64,000 nt of DNA. Origin: an uncultured Pelagibacteraceae bacterium (GTDB taxonomy: Bacteria; Pseudomonadota; Alphaproteobacteria; Pelagibacterales; Pelagibacteraceae). The notes under the pieces were generated by a model that was not told the DNA's origin, ran no database searches, and saw only the letters and a list, made by a program, of their open reading frames with translations. A program made the position numbers and the translations under genes. The stretch spans positions 20,050 through 84,049 of the forward strand of contig CACNRG010000003.1 in the NCBI GenBank assembly GCA_902622805.1, in the 5' to 3' direction. Positions 43,698 through 58,754 of this stretch are shown in pieces; position 1 is the stretch's first letter, and each line of letters opens with the position of its first letter.

Positions 43698-44502
43698 TCT
43701 TATTTGCAAATTCTAAGTATATTTTTGAAATCTCATGATTTGGTTTAGACTCTACTATTGGTTTTCCATCATCACCAGTTTTTCCAATTTCTGGGTTAAT
43801 TGGTATTTCGCCTAAAAACTCTTTTTTAAACTCATCCGCAGTTTTTTTAACTCCTCCTTCACCAAAAATTTTATATTTTTTTCCATCGTCACCTGTAAAA
43901 TAACTCATATTATCAATTAAGCCTAAAATTTTTACACCAAGTTTATCAAACATTTTAATTCCTCTTTTAACGTCTAATAGAGCTACTTCCTGAGGTGTAG
44001 AAACAATAATTGCTCCATCCATTTTTATTTCTTGCGAAAATGTTAATTGAGTATCCCCGGTTCCTGGAGGCATATCAACAATTATAAAATCTAAATCTTT
44101 CCAGTTTACTTTTTGAGTAAAAGTTTTGATTGCACTAGTTACCATAGGTCCACGCCAAATCATGGGCGTTTGCTGATCAGTTAAAAAACCAATAGACATA
44201 CATTGAATATCATATTTTACGATTGGTTCTAACTTTTGACCATCGCTTTTCGGTTTTTCATTAATATTGAACATTTTTGGAATTGATGGACCGTAAATGT
44301 CAGCATCTAATAATCCGACTTTGCAACCAATTTGCTTCAAAGCTAAAGCAAGATTTGTTGCAAAAGTAGATTTGCCTACACCACCTTTTGCACTCGAAAT
44401 TGCAATTGTAAACTTAGTACCATTAATTGGATTTTTCATTGGTGTTTTTCTGGTCATTTTAGCTCGCATTGCGTCACTTAATTCTGGTTTTTCCTTTGGC
44501 AT
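43678..44502 (-). CDS. mrp: Mrp/NBP35-family P-loop ATPase
   Basis: [50 protein letters not shown]. Confidence 0.95.
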   Translation of the reverse strand: MPKEKPELSDAMRAKMTRKTPMKNPINGTKFTIAISSAKGGVGKSTFATNLALALKQIGCKVGLLDADIYGPSIPKMFNINEKPKSDGQKLEPIVKYDIQCMSIGFLTDQQTPMIWRGPMVTSAIKTFTQKVNWKDLDFIIVDMPPGTGDTQLTFSQEIKMDGAIIVSTPQEVALLDVKRGIKMFDKLGVKILGLIDNMSYFTGDDGKKYKIFGEGGVKKTADEFKKEFLGEIPINPEIGKTGDDGKPIVESKPNHEISKIYLEFANKIKSTYL

Positions 44503-44515
44503 AATTAGATCTTAA

Positions 44516-44546
44516 CTTGTTTTTCCTCATAAAGACATTATATAGA
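44516..44546 (+). promoter_or_regulatory. weak RpoH-like promoter candidate upstream of hflK
   Basis: CTTG-N17-ATTATATAGA, partial match to CTTG-N17/18-CYTATNTNNG; ends 7 nt before the ATG. Confidence 0.3.
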
Positions 44547-44553
44547 TTGCCGT

Positions 44554-45657
44554 ATGTCAGATGATTTTAGACAAAGTGGTGGAAGTCCTTGGGGAACGCC
44601 CCCAGGAAGTGGAGGTGGTAATGGCTCAGGGAGAGGTCCAACTCCGCCAGATATAGAAAAAATTATTAGAGAATTTCAGGATAGAATAAAAAATTTTTTA
44701 CCTGGTGGAAAATCTTCAGGGGGAAAATCAATAGTTTTAGGTCTGTTAATAATCGGATTTATATGGTTGGCAAGCGGCTTATATAGAGTGCTACCTGATG
44801 AACAAGGTGTTGTTTTAAGATTTGGAAAATTTATAAAAACTACTCAACCAGGACTTAATTATCATATTCCGTTCCCTGTGGAGAGTGTTCAAACACCAAA
44901 AGTTACTAAAGTTAATCGAATAGACATAGGTTTTAGATCAGAGAGAGATAGTGGTTTTTCAACTGGAGGAGGAGTTGCTGATGTTCCTCAAGAGAGTTTA
45001 ATGTTAACTGGAGATGAAAATATAGTAAATATCGATTTTTCAGTTTTTTGGGTAATCAAAGATGCTGGGAACTTTTTATTTAAAATTCAAGATCCTGAGG
45101 GCACAGTGAAAGCTGCAGCAGAAACTGCTATGAGAGAAGTTATTGCCAAAAGTGATATTCAACCAATTCTAACTGAAGGTAGATCTAAGATTGAAATTGA
45201 AACGCAGGACATTATTCAAAATATTTTAGATGATTACGAAAGTGGTATTCAAATAACACAAGTGCAAACTCAAAAAGCAGATCCACCTGATCAAGTTATT
45301 GATGCATTCAGAGATGTACAAGCTGCTAGAGCTGATATGGAAAGATCTAAAAACGAAGCTGAAGCTTATGCTAACGACGTAATTCCAAGAGCACGGGGTG
45401 AAGCTCAAAAAATATTACAAGCAGCCGAAGCTTACAAAAAAGAAGTTGTTGCTAAAGCAGAAGGTGAAGCTAGTAGGTTTTTAGCGATTTATAATGAGTA
45501 TAAAAATGCAAAAGCTGTAACTCAAGAGAGAATGTATTTAGAAACAATGGAAAAAGTTTTAGCAGATATCGATAAAGTTATTATTGAAAAAAATGCTGGT
45601 TCAGGTGTAGTTCCATATTTACCACTACCTGAATTAAAAAAGAAAGTGACTAATTAA
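44554..45657 (+). CDS. hflK: FtsH protease modulator HflK
   Basis: SPHF/Band-7 protein with Gly-rich N-terminus, ASGLYRVLPDEQGVVLRFGKF. Confidence 0.96.
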   Translation: MSDDFRQSGGSPWGTPPGSGGGNGSGRGPTPPDIEKIIREFQDRIKNFLPGGKSSGGKSIVLGLLIIGFIWLASGLYRVLPDEQGVVLRFGKFIKTTQPGLNYHIPFPVESVQTPKVTKVNRIDIGFRSERDSGFSTGGGVADVPQESLMLTGDENIVNIDFSVFWVIKDAGNFLFKIQDPEGTVKAAAETAMREVIAKSDIQPILTEGRSKIEIETQDIIQNILDDYESGIQITQVQTQKADPPDQVIDAFRDVQAARADMERSKNEAEAYANDVIPRARGEAQKILQAAEAYKKEVVAKAEGEASRFLAIYNEYKNAKAVTQERMYLETMEKVLADIDKVIIEKNAGSGVVPYLPLPELKKKVTN

Positions 45658-46530
45658 ATGAAAGCATCAAAAATAGTACTTGGTATAATCATTGCAATTG
45701 GAGTTTTAGCTTTTTTATCAGTTATTATCGTTAAAGAAGTAAACCAAGCAATTATTCTTCAATTTGGTGATCCTAAAAGAATTATTATGAAACCTGGATT
45801 AAATTTTAAAATTCCTTTTATTCAAAATGTTGTTTACCTAGATAAAAGAATTTTAAATTTAGATACACCTCCGGAAGAGGTAATTGCCTCAGACCAGAAA
45901 CGTCTGATAGTTGATGCATTTGCAAGATTTCAAATTGTTGATCCATTAAAATTTTATATTTCTGTTGGTGATGAAAGAGTTGCAAGATCAAGGTTATCTA
46001 CAATTATAAATTCAAGAATAAGAAACGTTTTGGGTCAAGAAGAACTACAAACATTATTATCTAAGGATAGATCTAAGCAAATGGCTTTAATTAAAGATGG
46101 AGTAAACAACGAAGCACAAAACTTTGGAATTAATATTGTTGACGTTAGAATTAAGAGAGCAGATCTTCCTCAAGCAAACAGTGATGCTATTTATAGAAGA
46201 ATGCAAACAGAAAGAGAGAGAGAAGCTAAAGAATTTAGAGCAGAAGGTGCTGAAATGGCGGTGACCATAACATCTACCGCAGATAAAGAGGTTACTGTTA
46301 TTTTAGCTGATGCTCAAAAACAATCTGAAATTATGAAGGGTGAGGGTGATGGAGCAAGAAATAAAATTTTTGCTAATGCTTTTGGACAAGATCCTGAGTT
46401 TTTTGCATTTTACAGAGCAATGCAAGCATACGAAAAAGCTTTAATTGGTGGTGAAACCTCTTTGATTTTATCTCCAGATTCTGAATTCTTTAAATTTTTT
46501 GGAAATATAAAACCAGAAATCCAACAGTAA
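45658..46530 (+). CDS. hflC: FtsH protease modulator HflC
   Basis: SPHF domain VNQAIILQFGDPKR...; directly after hflK. Confidence 0.96.
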   Translation: MKASKIVLGIIIAIGVLAFLSVIIVKEVNQAIILQFGDPKRIIMKPGLNFKIPFIQNVVYLDKRILNLDTPPEEVIASDQKRLIVDAFARFQIVDPLKFYISVGDERVARSRLSTIINSRIRNVLGQEELQTLLSKDRSKQMALIKDGVNNEAQNFGINIVDVRIKRADLPQANSDAIYRRMQTEREREAKEFRAEGAEMAVTITSTADKEVTVILADAQKQSEIMKGEGDGARNKIFANAFGQDPEFFAFYRAMQAYEKALIGGETSLILSPDSEFFKFFGNIKPEIQQ

Positions 46531-46533
46531 AAA

Positions 46534-46725
46534 ATGAAAGAGCTATTTATAGCTTTTGGTTTATTTCTATTTATTGAAGGTATTTTATACGCCTTATTTC
46601 CATCAAAAATGAAAAATATGTTAAAGAAGCTAGATTTACTCAAAGATAGTCAGCTACGAACAGGTGGATTTATCTTTGCAATTTTAGGATTCATTATTAT
46701 TTACTACGTCAAGGGTGGCATATGA
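46534..46725 (+). CDS. DUF2065 family small membrane protein
   Basis: 63 aa, two hydrophobic segments, FIEGILYALFPSKMKNML; between hflC and degP as typical. Confidence 0.85.
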   Translation: MKELFIAFGLFLFIEGILYALFPSKMKNMLKKLDLLKDSQLRTGGFIFAILGFIIIYYVKGGI

Positions 46726-48125
46726 AAAAATTTAAATTATATTTTTTATCATTATTAATAATCATCACTTTGAATGGTAAGTCTTTTTCGAAAGGTGTTC
46801 CAGAGACATTTGCGGATTTAGCTGAAAAATTGATGCCTTCAGTAGTAAATATTTCGACAACTCAAACGGTTGTTACAAACAGTAATCCTTTTCCTTTTCA
46901 ATTTCCCCCAGGATCCCCGTTTGAGGATATGTTTAAAGAGTTTGGCGCTCCTCAAGAAAGAAAATCTTCAGCATTAGGATCTGGTTTCATAATAGATGAA
47001 AAAGGGACAATAATTACAAATAATCATGTAATTCAGGATGCCGAGGATATCATTGTTAGAGTTGATGGTGATAAAGAATTTAAGGCGACAGTTGTTGGAG
47101 CTGATCCATTGTCTGATATTGCAGTTTTGCAATTAGACACTAAAGAAAAATTTACACCAGTAAAATTTGGAGACTCTGACAAGGCAAGAATTGGAGACTG
47201 GGTTATGGCGATTGGAAATCCATTTGGTCTTGGAGGAACTGTAACTTCAGGAATTATTTCAGCTAGAAATAGATCTATCGGATTATCTAGATACGAAGAT
47301 TATATACAAACAGATGCATCTATTAATTCAGGAAACTCTGGTGGACCTTTATTTGATATGAATGGAGATGTTATTGGTATTAATACTGCAATCTTAGGCA
47401 GAAACGGATCTATAGGTATCGGCTTTTCAATACCATCTAACAGTGCGAAAATTGTTATTGATCAACTCATAGAATTTGGTGAAACTAAAAGAGGATGGTT
47501 AGGAGTTAGAATTCAAGACGTAACCAAAGAAATTGCTGAGGTTGAAAAACTTGATCAACCAAGAGGTGCTTTAGTTGCAAGTGTAGCAGACGGAAGTCCT
47601 TCAGATAAAGCTGGAATTAAAGCTGGAGATATAATTTTAGAATTTAATAATGAAAAAATAAAAGTAATGAAGGAGCTGCCAATTATAGTTGCAAGAACCG
47701 AAGTTGGAAAAAAAGTTGACGTAAAGATATGGAGAAATAAGAAAGAAATTATAAAAAAAGTAACTTTAGGAAGATTAGAGACATCGGAAGATTTTAAAGT
47801 TGCAGAAAAATCATCACCTACTGAAAATTTAATTAATGATTTAAAAATTACAGTTAGAAAAATAAATAATGATGATATTAAGGAAAGAAATCTTCCAAAT
47901 CAAACCAGAGGATTAGTAATTACTCAAATTGAAAAAGACAGCCCATTAATTAATTCGATTGAGATAAATAGTATAATAATAGAAGCTCAAAAGAAAAAAA
48001 TAGATTCTGCAAAACAATTAAATCAAATTTTAAAACAAGTTTTAAATACAAATCAAAAAACAATCTTATTAGTCATTTATAATAGCCAAAACCAAAGAAG
48101 ATATATTGGTGTTAAATTAAAATAG
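46722..48125 (+). CDS. degP: Do/DegP family periplasmic serine endoprotease
   Basis: Signal peptide; NNHVIQDAEDI, SDIAVLQLD, TDASINSGNSGGPLF catalytic triad motifs; two PDZ regions. Confidence 0.95.
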   Translation: MKKFKLYFLSLLIIITLNGKSFSKGVPETFADLAEKLMPSVVNISTTQTVVTNSNPFPFQFPPGSPFEDMFKEFGAPQERKSSALGSGFIIDEKGTIITNNHVIQDAEDIIVRVDGDKEFKATVVGADPLSDIAVLQLDTKEKFTPVKFGDSDKARIGDWVMAIGNPFGLGGTVTSGIISARNRSIGLSRYEDYIQTDASINSGNSGGPLFDMNGDVIGINTAILGRNGSIGIGFSIPSNSAKIVIDQLIEFGETKRGWLGVRIQDVTKEIAEVEKLDQPRGALVASVADGSPSDKAGIKAGDIILEFNNEKIKVMKELPIIVARTEVGKKVDVKIWRNKKEIIKKVTLGRLETSEDFKVAEKSSPTENLINDLKITVRKINNDDIKERNLPNQTRGLVITQIEKDSPLINSIEINSIIIEAQKKKIDSAKQLNQILKQVLNTNQKTILLVIYNSQNQRRYIGVKLK

Positions 48126-48128
48126 ATA

Positions 48129-49037
48129 ATGGATTTAAAATCCAAAATTATTTTGATTTATGGTCCAACAGCTTCAGGAAAATCAAATTTTGCAATAAAA
48201 CTAGCAAAAAAAATCAATGGTGAAATAATCAACGCTGATAGTTTACAAGTTTATAAAGATTTAAAAATTCTTACAGCAAGACCTTGCAAAAAAAATTACC
48301 AAAAAATTAAGCATCATCTTTATGGATTTCAAGATGGAAAAAAAATTTTTTCAACTGGTGAATGGTTAAAACTAGCGACAAAAAAGATTCATGAGATTAG
48401 AGAAAGAAAAAAAATTCCAATTTTAGTTGGTGGGACTGGATTATATTTTAAAACACTGGTTGAAGGTTTAGTTAAAATTCCAGTTATACCTTCGTCAATA
48501 AGATTAAAAGTAAGAAAATTACAAAATGTTTTAGGACAAAAAAAGTTCTATAAAAAACTTTTAAAAATCGATCCTCTTTTAATCAACAAAATAAAATCGA
48601 CAGACACCCAAAGATCAATTAGGGCTTATGAGATAAAAATATTTACAAATAAATCAATCACAGAATGGCATGAGGGCACTAAATCAGATTTTAAGAAAAA
48701 GGATTTTTTTAAGCTAATCATAGATTTTCCTCGACAAGATTTGATTAACAAAATAAATGCCAGAACTATCGAAATGTTTGAAAAGGGAGCATTATTAGAG
48801 GTTAAAAATTTTTTAAAATTAAGGGTCCCTGAAGACAGAACTATATCAAAAGCTATTGGTATTTCTGAAATTCAAGGATATTTAAAAAGAGAGGCAGATA
48901 AAAAGAGTGTAATTGAAAAAATATCAATAAAGACAAGGCAATATGCCAAAAGACAAATGACTTGGGCCAGAGGACATATGATTAGTTGGAGAAAGATAAA
49001 GTCAAACAATCTTGATAATTTTTTAAAAAAATTTTAA
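48129..49037 (+). CDS. miaA: tRNA dimethylallyltransferase
   Basis: IYGPTASGKSNFAIKLAKK, NADSLQVYKDL, LVGGTGLYFK. Confidence 0.96.
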   Translation: MDLKSKIILIYGPTASGKSNFAIKLAKKINGEIINADSLQVYKDLKILTARPCKKNYQKIKHHLYGFQDGKKIFSTGEWLKLATKKIHEIRERKKIPILVGGTGLYFKTLVEGLVKIPVIPSSIRLKVRKLQNVLGQKKFYKKLLKIDPLLINKIKSTDTQRSIRAYEIKIFTNKSITEWHEGTKSDFKKKDFFKLIIDFPRQDLINKINARTIEMFEKGALLEVKNFLKLRVPEDRTISKAIGISEIQGYLKREADKKSVIEKISIKTRQYAKRQMTWARGHMISWRKIKSNNLDNFLKKF

Positions 49038-49054
49038 TTAACCTTTAGTAAAAC

Positions 49055-49084
49055 TTGACCAATCAGTACAACTTCAGCTAGATT
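49055..49084 (+). promoter_or_regulatory. candidate promoter for ilvB (possibly leaderless)
   Basis: TTGACC-N18-TAGATT with the ATG at +7 relative to the -10 end. Confidence 0.4.
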
Positions 49085-49090
49085 GCTTGA

Positions 49091-50853
49091 ATGTCTAAAT
49101 TATATTCTGGAGCAGAAATTGTTTTTAAATGTCTTGAAGACCAAGATGTAGAATTTATTTTTGGTTATCCGGGAGGCGCAGTATTACCAATTTATGATGA
49201 GCTACAAAATCATTCATCTATAAAACACATTTTAGTTAGACATGAGCAAGGTGCAGGGCACGCTGCTGAAGGATATGCGCGCTCATCTGGAAAACCGGGT
49301 GTAGTTCTCGTAACCTCTGGACCTGGTGCAACTAACGTTGTTACGGCACTGACAGATGCTTATATGGACTCTGTTCCACTAGTTTGTATATCTGGACAAG
49401 TACCCACTCATTTAATTGGAACTGATGCATTTCAAGAATGTGATACAACAGGAATTACAAGACCTTGTACAAAACATAATTGGTTGGTTAAAGATGTTAA
49501 AGAACTTCCTAAAATTTTGCACGAGGCATTTCATGTGGCAACCACCGGTAGACCTGGACCAGTGTTAGTTGATATCCCAAAAGATATTCAATTTGCTAAA
49601 ACAAATTACTCTAAACCAAAAAAAGAAAAAAAATTAAATGGAAAATCACATAATAAATATTCACAAAAAGAAATTGATCAATTAATTCAATTGATTCAAA
49701 GAGCAAAAAAACCAATCATATATTCTGGTGGTGGTGTAATAAATTCTGGACCAGAAGCAAGCATTACACTTAGAGAATTTGTAAAACAAACTGGATTCCC
49801 TATTACGTCAACATTACAAGGGCTTGGTGCGTTTCCAGGAGACGATGAACAGTTTTTGGGTATGCTTGGGATGCATGGAACTTATGAAGCAAATAATGCG
49901 ATGCATGATTGCGATTTATTAATAAATATTGGTGCAAGATTTGATGATCGTATTACCGGTAAAATTGATGAGTTTTCACCTAATTCAAAAAAGGTTCATA
50001 TCGATATTGACCCATCATCAATAAATAAAATAATCAAAGTTGATTTATCAGTAATTGGAGATGTAAATGATGTAATTAAATCTTGTATAAAAACTATAAA
50101 TAAAAAAAATAAAAGCTTTAAAAATTCAAATAAAGAAAAAATTTCTAAATGGTGGCAGCAAATTCAAAAATGGAGAAAAAAAAATTCATTAGGTTTTGTT
50201 AATAGCAATGAAATTATTAAACCACAACATGCAGTCCAAAGATTATATGAGCTAACAAAAAATCAAGATACTTTTATTACTACTGAAGTAGGGCAACATC
50301 AAATGTGGGCAGCACAACATTACAAATTTAATAAGCCTAATAGATGGATGACCTCAGGAGGTTTAGGCACTATGGGATATGGTCTGCCAGCTGCAGTTGG
50401 TGTTCAAATTGCTCACCCTGATAAATTGGTCATTGATATTGCTGGTGAAGCTTCTGTTTTGATGACGATGCAAGAAATGTCTACTGCGGTCCAATACAAT
50501 TTACCTATTAAAATTTTCATTTTAAATAATCAATACATGGGTATGGTAAGACAATGGCAAGAACTTCTTCATGAAAAGAATTATTCTGAAAGTTATTCAG
50601 AAGCTTTGCCAGATTTCATCAAAATGGCAGAAGCGTATGGTTGTAAAGGCATCAAAGCAGATAATTACGGAGAATTAGATCAAAAAATTGAGGAAATGAT
50701 TAATCATAAAGGACCTGTAATTTTTGATTGTCATGTTGACCCAAATGAGAATTGTTTTCCTATGATACCTTCAGGTAAACCTCATAATCAGATGATTTTA
50801 GGTCCAACAGATCAAGAAGAAAACAAAATTACTGGCAAAGGAAAGTCGTTAGT

Positions 50854-50857
<4 letters not shown>
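49091..50857 (+). CDS. ilvB: acetolactate synthase large subunit
   Basis: ThDP enzyme: VEFIFGYPGGAVLPIYDEL, RHEQGAGHAAEGYARSSGKPGVVLVTSGPGATN. Confidence 0.97.
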
Positions 50858-52448
<1,591 letters not shown>

Positions 52449-52490
52449 TTTTAAGATAAACCCAAAAAGATCGGTAAAATAATTCAAAAT

Positions 52491-52521
52491 TTGACATTTA
52501 TTTTGCAATCTCACTTATAGA
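52491..52521 (+). promoter_or_regulatory. candidate sigma-70 promoter for leuA
   Basis: TTGACA-N19-TATAGA in the 103-nt ilvC-leuA gap. Confidence 0.4.
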
Positions 52522-52551
52522 TTGTATTATAACTTCTCTAAAAATTAAAAC

Positions 52552-55163
<2,612 letters not shown>

Positions 55164-55168
55164 AAGTA

Positions 55169-56380
55169 ATGGCCTCAAGTAGAGATGATTTTGTTATAGC
55201 AATCAGATCTGCTTTTTTAAAAAAGGAAACGAAACAAAAATTTTCTTTATTATCACTTTTATTTCTATCTGTTTTAATAATTTTTTTATCAAGTTTTAAT
55301 TTTAAAATTATAAATAATATAAGAAGCGTTATTAATGAAATTGTTTATAGATCTTCTTTTATTGTTTCTCTTCCTGAAAACTTTGTTGTTAACTCTTCTA
55401 AAAAAATTTTTGAGTATTCAAGTTTTTATAATGAATATAAATTAAATGAATCAGAATTAAGAAATTTAAAATCAAAGGAAATATTAAATGAAATTATTAT
55501 AAGTGAAAATAAAGAGCTTAAAAATCTAATTGAAGATTTTACTTTAACAACAAGTAAAATTTTAGCAAAGGTAATAGTTGATCATGATAGCCCTTTTTTA
55601 AAAACAATTATTATAAATAAAGGTAGTCAAGATGGATTAAAAATTGGAACAAATATTTTTGATAAGAATTATCTTATCGGGAGAGTTATCGAGACAAATT
55701 TTAAGTCTGCAAGAGTTTTATTATTATCTGATCTAAATTCAAGTGTCCCAATATCAATTATACCAGGAAATATTCAAGCTATTGTTACAGGGGATGGGGC
55801 AAACTCAGGTGAGATAAAATATATCAAAGACAATTTGATTGGAGAGATTCAAGATCAGAGCATAGGGTATACTTCTGGAACTGGTGATCTTTTTAGAAGT
55901 GGTGTTCCTGTAGGCAAAATTAATGTTGATGATAGAGGGATAAATTTAAATTTTTATAGTGATTTTACTCAACTTAAATATGTTTTTGCAGAGATTGAAA
56001 AAAAAGAAAAAAAACTAAACAATTTAATCAATCAAAGTGATGAGGAAGTTGTTTTAGATAACAATGTTGAAGCCTTTAAAATAAAATTACTAAATGAAGA
56101 AATTAAAATTTTAGATGAGACTAATAAAAAATTTTTAGAAAAAAACAAAGATTTAGTCTCTAAAACTAAGGAATTGAGCACATTAAATATTAATTTAAAA
56201 GAAACTATTCAAAATTTAAACAATAGAATAAATCAAAACAAATTAGATCAAAAAGAATTAGAATTTTTAAGACTCAATTTACTTTATAGCTCGAAATGTC
56301 AAAAAGGTACATTTAAAAAGGGTTATAAAGTAGGCACCCCTGAGTATAAGAAGTGTATTTTAAATAAAGGAAATTATTAA
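55169..56380 (+). CDS. mreC: rod shape-determining protein MreC
   Basis: Single TM, coiled coil, LIGRVIETNFKSARVLLLSDLNSSVPI; between mreB and mreD. Confidence 0.93.
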   Translation: MASSRDDFVIAIRSAFLKKETKQKFSLLSLLFLSVLIIFLSSFNFKIINNIRSVINEIVYRSSFIVSLPENFVVNSSKKIFEYSSFYNEYKLNESELRNLKSKEILNEIIISENKELKNLIEDFTLTTSKILAKVIVDHDSPFLKTIIINKGSQDGLKIGTNIFDKNYLIGRVIETNFKSARVLLLSDLNSSVPISIIPGNIQAIVTGDGANSGEIKYIKDNLIGEIQDQSIGYTSGTGDLFRSGVPVGKINVDDRGINLNFYSDFTQLKYVFAEIEKKEKKLNNLINQSDEEVVLDNNVEAFKIKLLNEEIKILDETNKKFLEKNKDLVSKTKELSTLNINLKETIQNLNNRINQNKLDQKELEFLRLNLLYSSKCQKGTFKKGYKVGTPEYKKCILNKGNY

Positions 56381-56887
56381 ATGATTAGTTTTCAAAAAAA
56401 AAATTGGATCTATAAATTTTATACATGGTTACCAGTTTTGTTACTTTATATTTCAGTTTTAAATGAATTTGATTTAAATTATATTAATATACAATATTTC
56501 TCTTTTAATTTTCCATTTTTACTTATTTTTTATTTTGCTATTAAAGAATATAGTAGATTTGATTTCTTATTAGTTTTTATTGCTGGTTTAATTAATGATA
56601 CAGTCGTAGGTTTACCCTTAGGAATAAGTTCATGTTCATATATTTTAGTTTGCATATTTGCTGCTTACTTGAGGAATATCACAATAAGGCCAAACTTGAT
56701 TAAAGATTGGTTTTATTTTTTATTTGTAATTAGTTTAATTAATTCAATAAATTATTCAGTTTTATTTTTTTTCTTTTCTTTTGAATTAGATATTATGTTT
56801 TATGTGGTTAATAACTTTTTTACTTTTTTATTATATGTTCCCGTTACATATTTTTTTGATAAATATTTAGAGGCAATAAATGATTAG
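56381..56887 (+). CDS. mreD: rod shape-determining protein MreD
   Basis: Hydrophobic 168 aa, IAGLINDTVVGLPLGISS. Confidence 0.88.
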   Translation: MISFQKKNWIYKFYTWLPVLLLYISVLNEFDLNYINIQYFSFNFPFLLIFYFAIKEYSRFDFLLVFIAGLINDTVVGLPLGISSCSYILVCIFAAYLRNITIRPNLIKDWFYFLFVISLINSINYSVLFFFFSFELDIMFYVVNNFFTFLLYVPVTYFFDKYLEAIND

Positions 56888-58754
56888 TCAAAGTGATAAT
56901 GTATTAAAATTGAATTCTATTAATAGAAGGATGTTTATTTTAGCAGCAGCAAAGGTTATTATTTTAGGAGGTATAGTAAGTAGGTTATTTTTCTTACAAG
57001 TTAAAGAAAATAAAAAATATTTAACTCTTTCCGATAAAAATAGAATTAGGGAATGGAAATTACCACCAGTTAGAGGAAATTTTGAAGATTATTTTGGAAA
57101 TAATATAGCTGGAAATTTTGAAGCTTATCAGCTTCATTTGATTCCTGAAGAAGTAGAAAATTTTAGATACACAATAAATAGAATAAAAAATATCCTGCAA
57201 TTATCTGAAAAACAATTTCAAAAAATTTTAAAGAAAAAAAAAGAAATTAAATCATGGGAGACACTAATAGTAGCTAGCAACTTAACTTGGGAAAATTTTT
57301 CGAAAATTAATAATAATTTATATGATTTAAATGGAGTAAAACCGGTAATTTCTATTTCTAGAAATTACCCATATAAAGAATATTACACCCATGTTTTGGG
57401 ATATGTAAGTCAAGCCAATGAACAAGATATTTTGTTAAATGAAAATATTAAGGAAAAATTTGTTCAAGGATTAAAAGTTGGAAAGACAGGTTTGGAGAAA
57501 ACCTTTGAGAATGATTTAATAGGTAGTAACTCAATTGAACGGTATGAAGTTAATGCATATGGAAGAAGAATAAGTCAATTAGCTTTTCAAAAGGGTGATC
57601 AAGGCAAAACAATAAAGTTAACTATTGATACTGAAGTACAAAAATTAGCTAATGAATTATTAACTGATAAGGCTGGATCAATATGTGTGATGGATATTTT
57701 TACTGGACACGTGATAGCAATGCATTCATCACCGTCTTTTGATCCCAATCAATTTGTATTTGGTATTAGTCAAGACAATTGGCAGTTAATAAGAAATAAT
57801 CCCATGAAACCACTTGTAAATAAATCATTATCTGGGAATTATTCTCCAGGATCAACAATAAAGCCTATTGTTGCTTTATCGGCACTTGAAAATAAAATTA
57901 TTAATACAAAATTTAAAGTTCATTGCAAGGGACACAAAAATCCCCTGGAACTATATGGACAAACCTACCATTGTTGGAAAAAAGAAGGCCATGGATTTAT
58001 GGATTTAAGAGAAGCAATGAAGCAGTCATGTGACTCATATTTTTATGAAGTTGCTCGAAGACTTGGTGTGGACAAATTGAGCGAAACAGCAAAAAAATTT
58101 GGTTTAGGTGAAAATGTTTTTGGTAATTTATTTAATAATGAAAAAAACGGTTTAGTTCCAAGTACACAATGGAAAAAAAATGCACTTGGAAGAAATTGGT
58201 TGTTAGGAGAGACTATTATAACAGGAATAGGTCAAGGCTATATTCAAACTACTCCAATTCAACTTTGCTTAATGACTGCACAAATTGCAAATGGTGGACA
58301 CAAAATTTATCCAAAACTTATTATAGATAACAATAATGATAAAGAAGATAAATTTATGCCATTAGTAAATCACACTAATAATATTAAAATTGTACAAGAT
58401 GCAATGTTTAGTTCAACAAATGAAATAAGAGGAACTTCATATAGATCACGTATAGATGATAAGAAATATCAATTTGCAGGTAAAACTGGAACAGCACAAG
58501 TTAAAAGGATTACTGAAAAAGATCGTGAATTAGATCTTGAAACATCTGAAATTCCTTATGAGGAGAGAGATCACGCGCTGTATGTAGCTTTTGGACCATA
58601 TAAGAATCCAAGATATGCAGTTAGTATTTTAGTAGAACATGGTGGATCTGGTAGCTCAGTTGCTGCTCCCTTAGCAAAAAAATTATTTAAAAAGATTATC
58701 GATCGTCATGAAATTAGAAAAAACTTTGAAACTAAAAAATACTTGAATATATAA
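56880..58754 (+). CDS. mrdA: penicillin-binding protein 2
   Basis: Transpeptidase SPGSTIKP, SCD and KTGTAQ motifs. Confidence 0.96.
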   Translation: MISQSDNVLKLNSINRRMFILAAAKVIILGGIVSRLFFLQVKENKKYLTLSDKNRIREWKLPPVRGNFEDYFGNNIAGNFEAYQLHLIPEEVENFRYTINRIKNILQLSEKQFQKILKKKKEIKSWETLIVASNLTWENFSKINNNLYDLNGVKPVISISRNYPYKEYYTHVLGYVSQANEQDILLNENIKEKFVQGLKVGKTGLEKTFENDLIGSNSIERYEVNAYGRRISQLAFQKGDQGKTIKLTIDTEVQKLANELLTDKAGSICVMDIFTGHVIAMHSSPSFDPNQFVFGISQDNWQLIRNNPMKPLVNKSLSGNYSPGSTIKPIVALSALENKIINTKFKVHCKGHKNPLELYGQTYHCWKKEGHGFMDLREAMKQSCDSYFYEVARRLGVDKLSETAKKFGLGENVFGNLFNNEKNGLVPSTQWKKNALGRNWLLGETIITGIGQGYIQTTPIQLCLMTAQIANGGHKIYPKLIIDNNNDKEDKFMPLVNHTNNIKIVQDAMFSSTNEIRGTSYRSRIDDKKYQFAGKTGTAQVKRITEKDRELDLETSEIPYEERDHALYVAFGPYKNPRYAVSILVEHGGSGSSVAAPLAKKLFKKIIDRHEIRKNFETKKYLNI

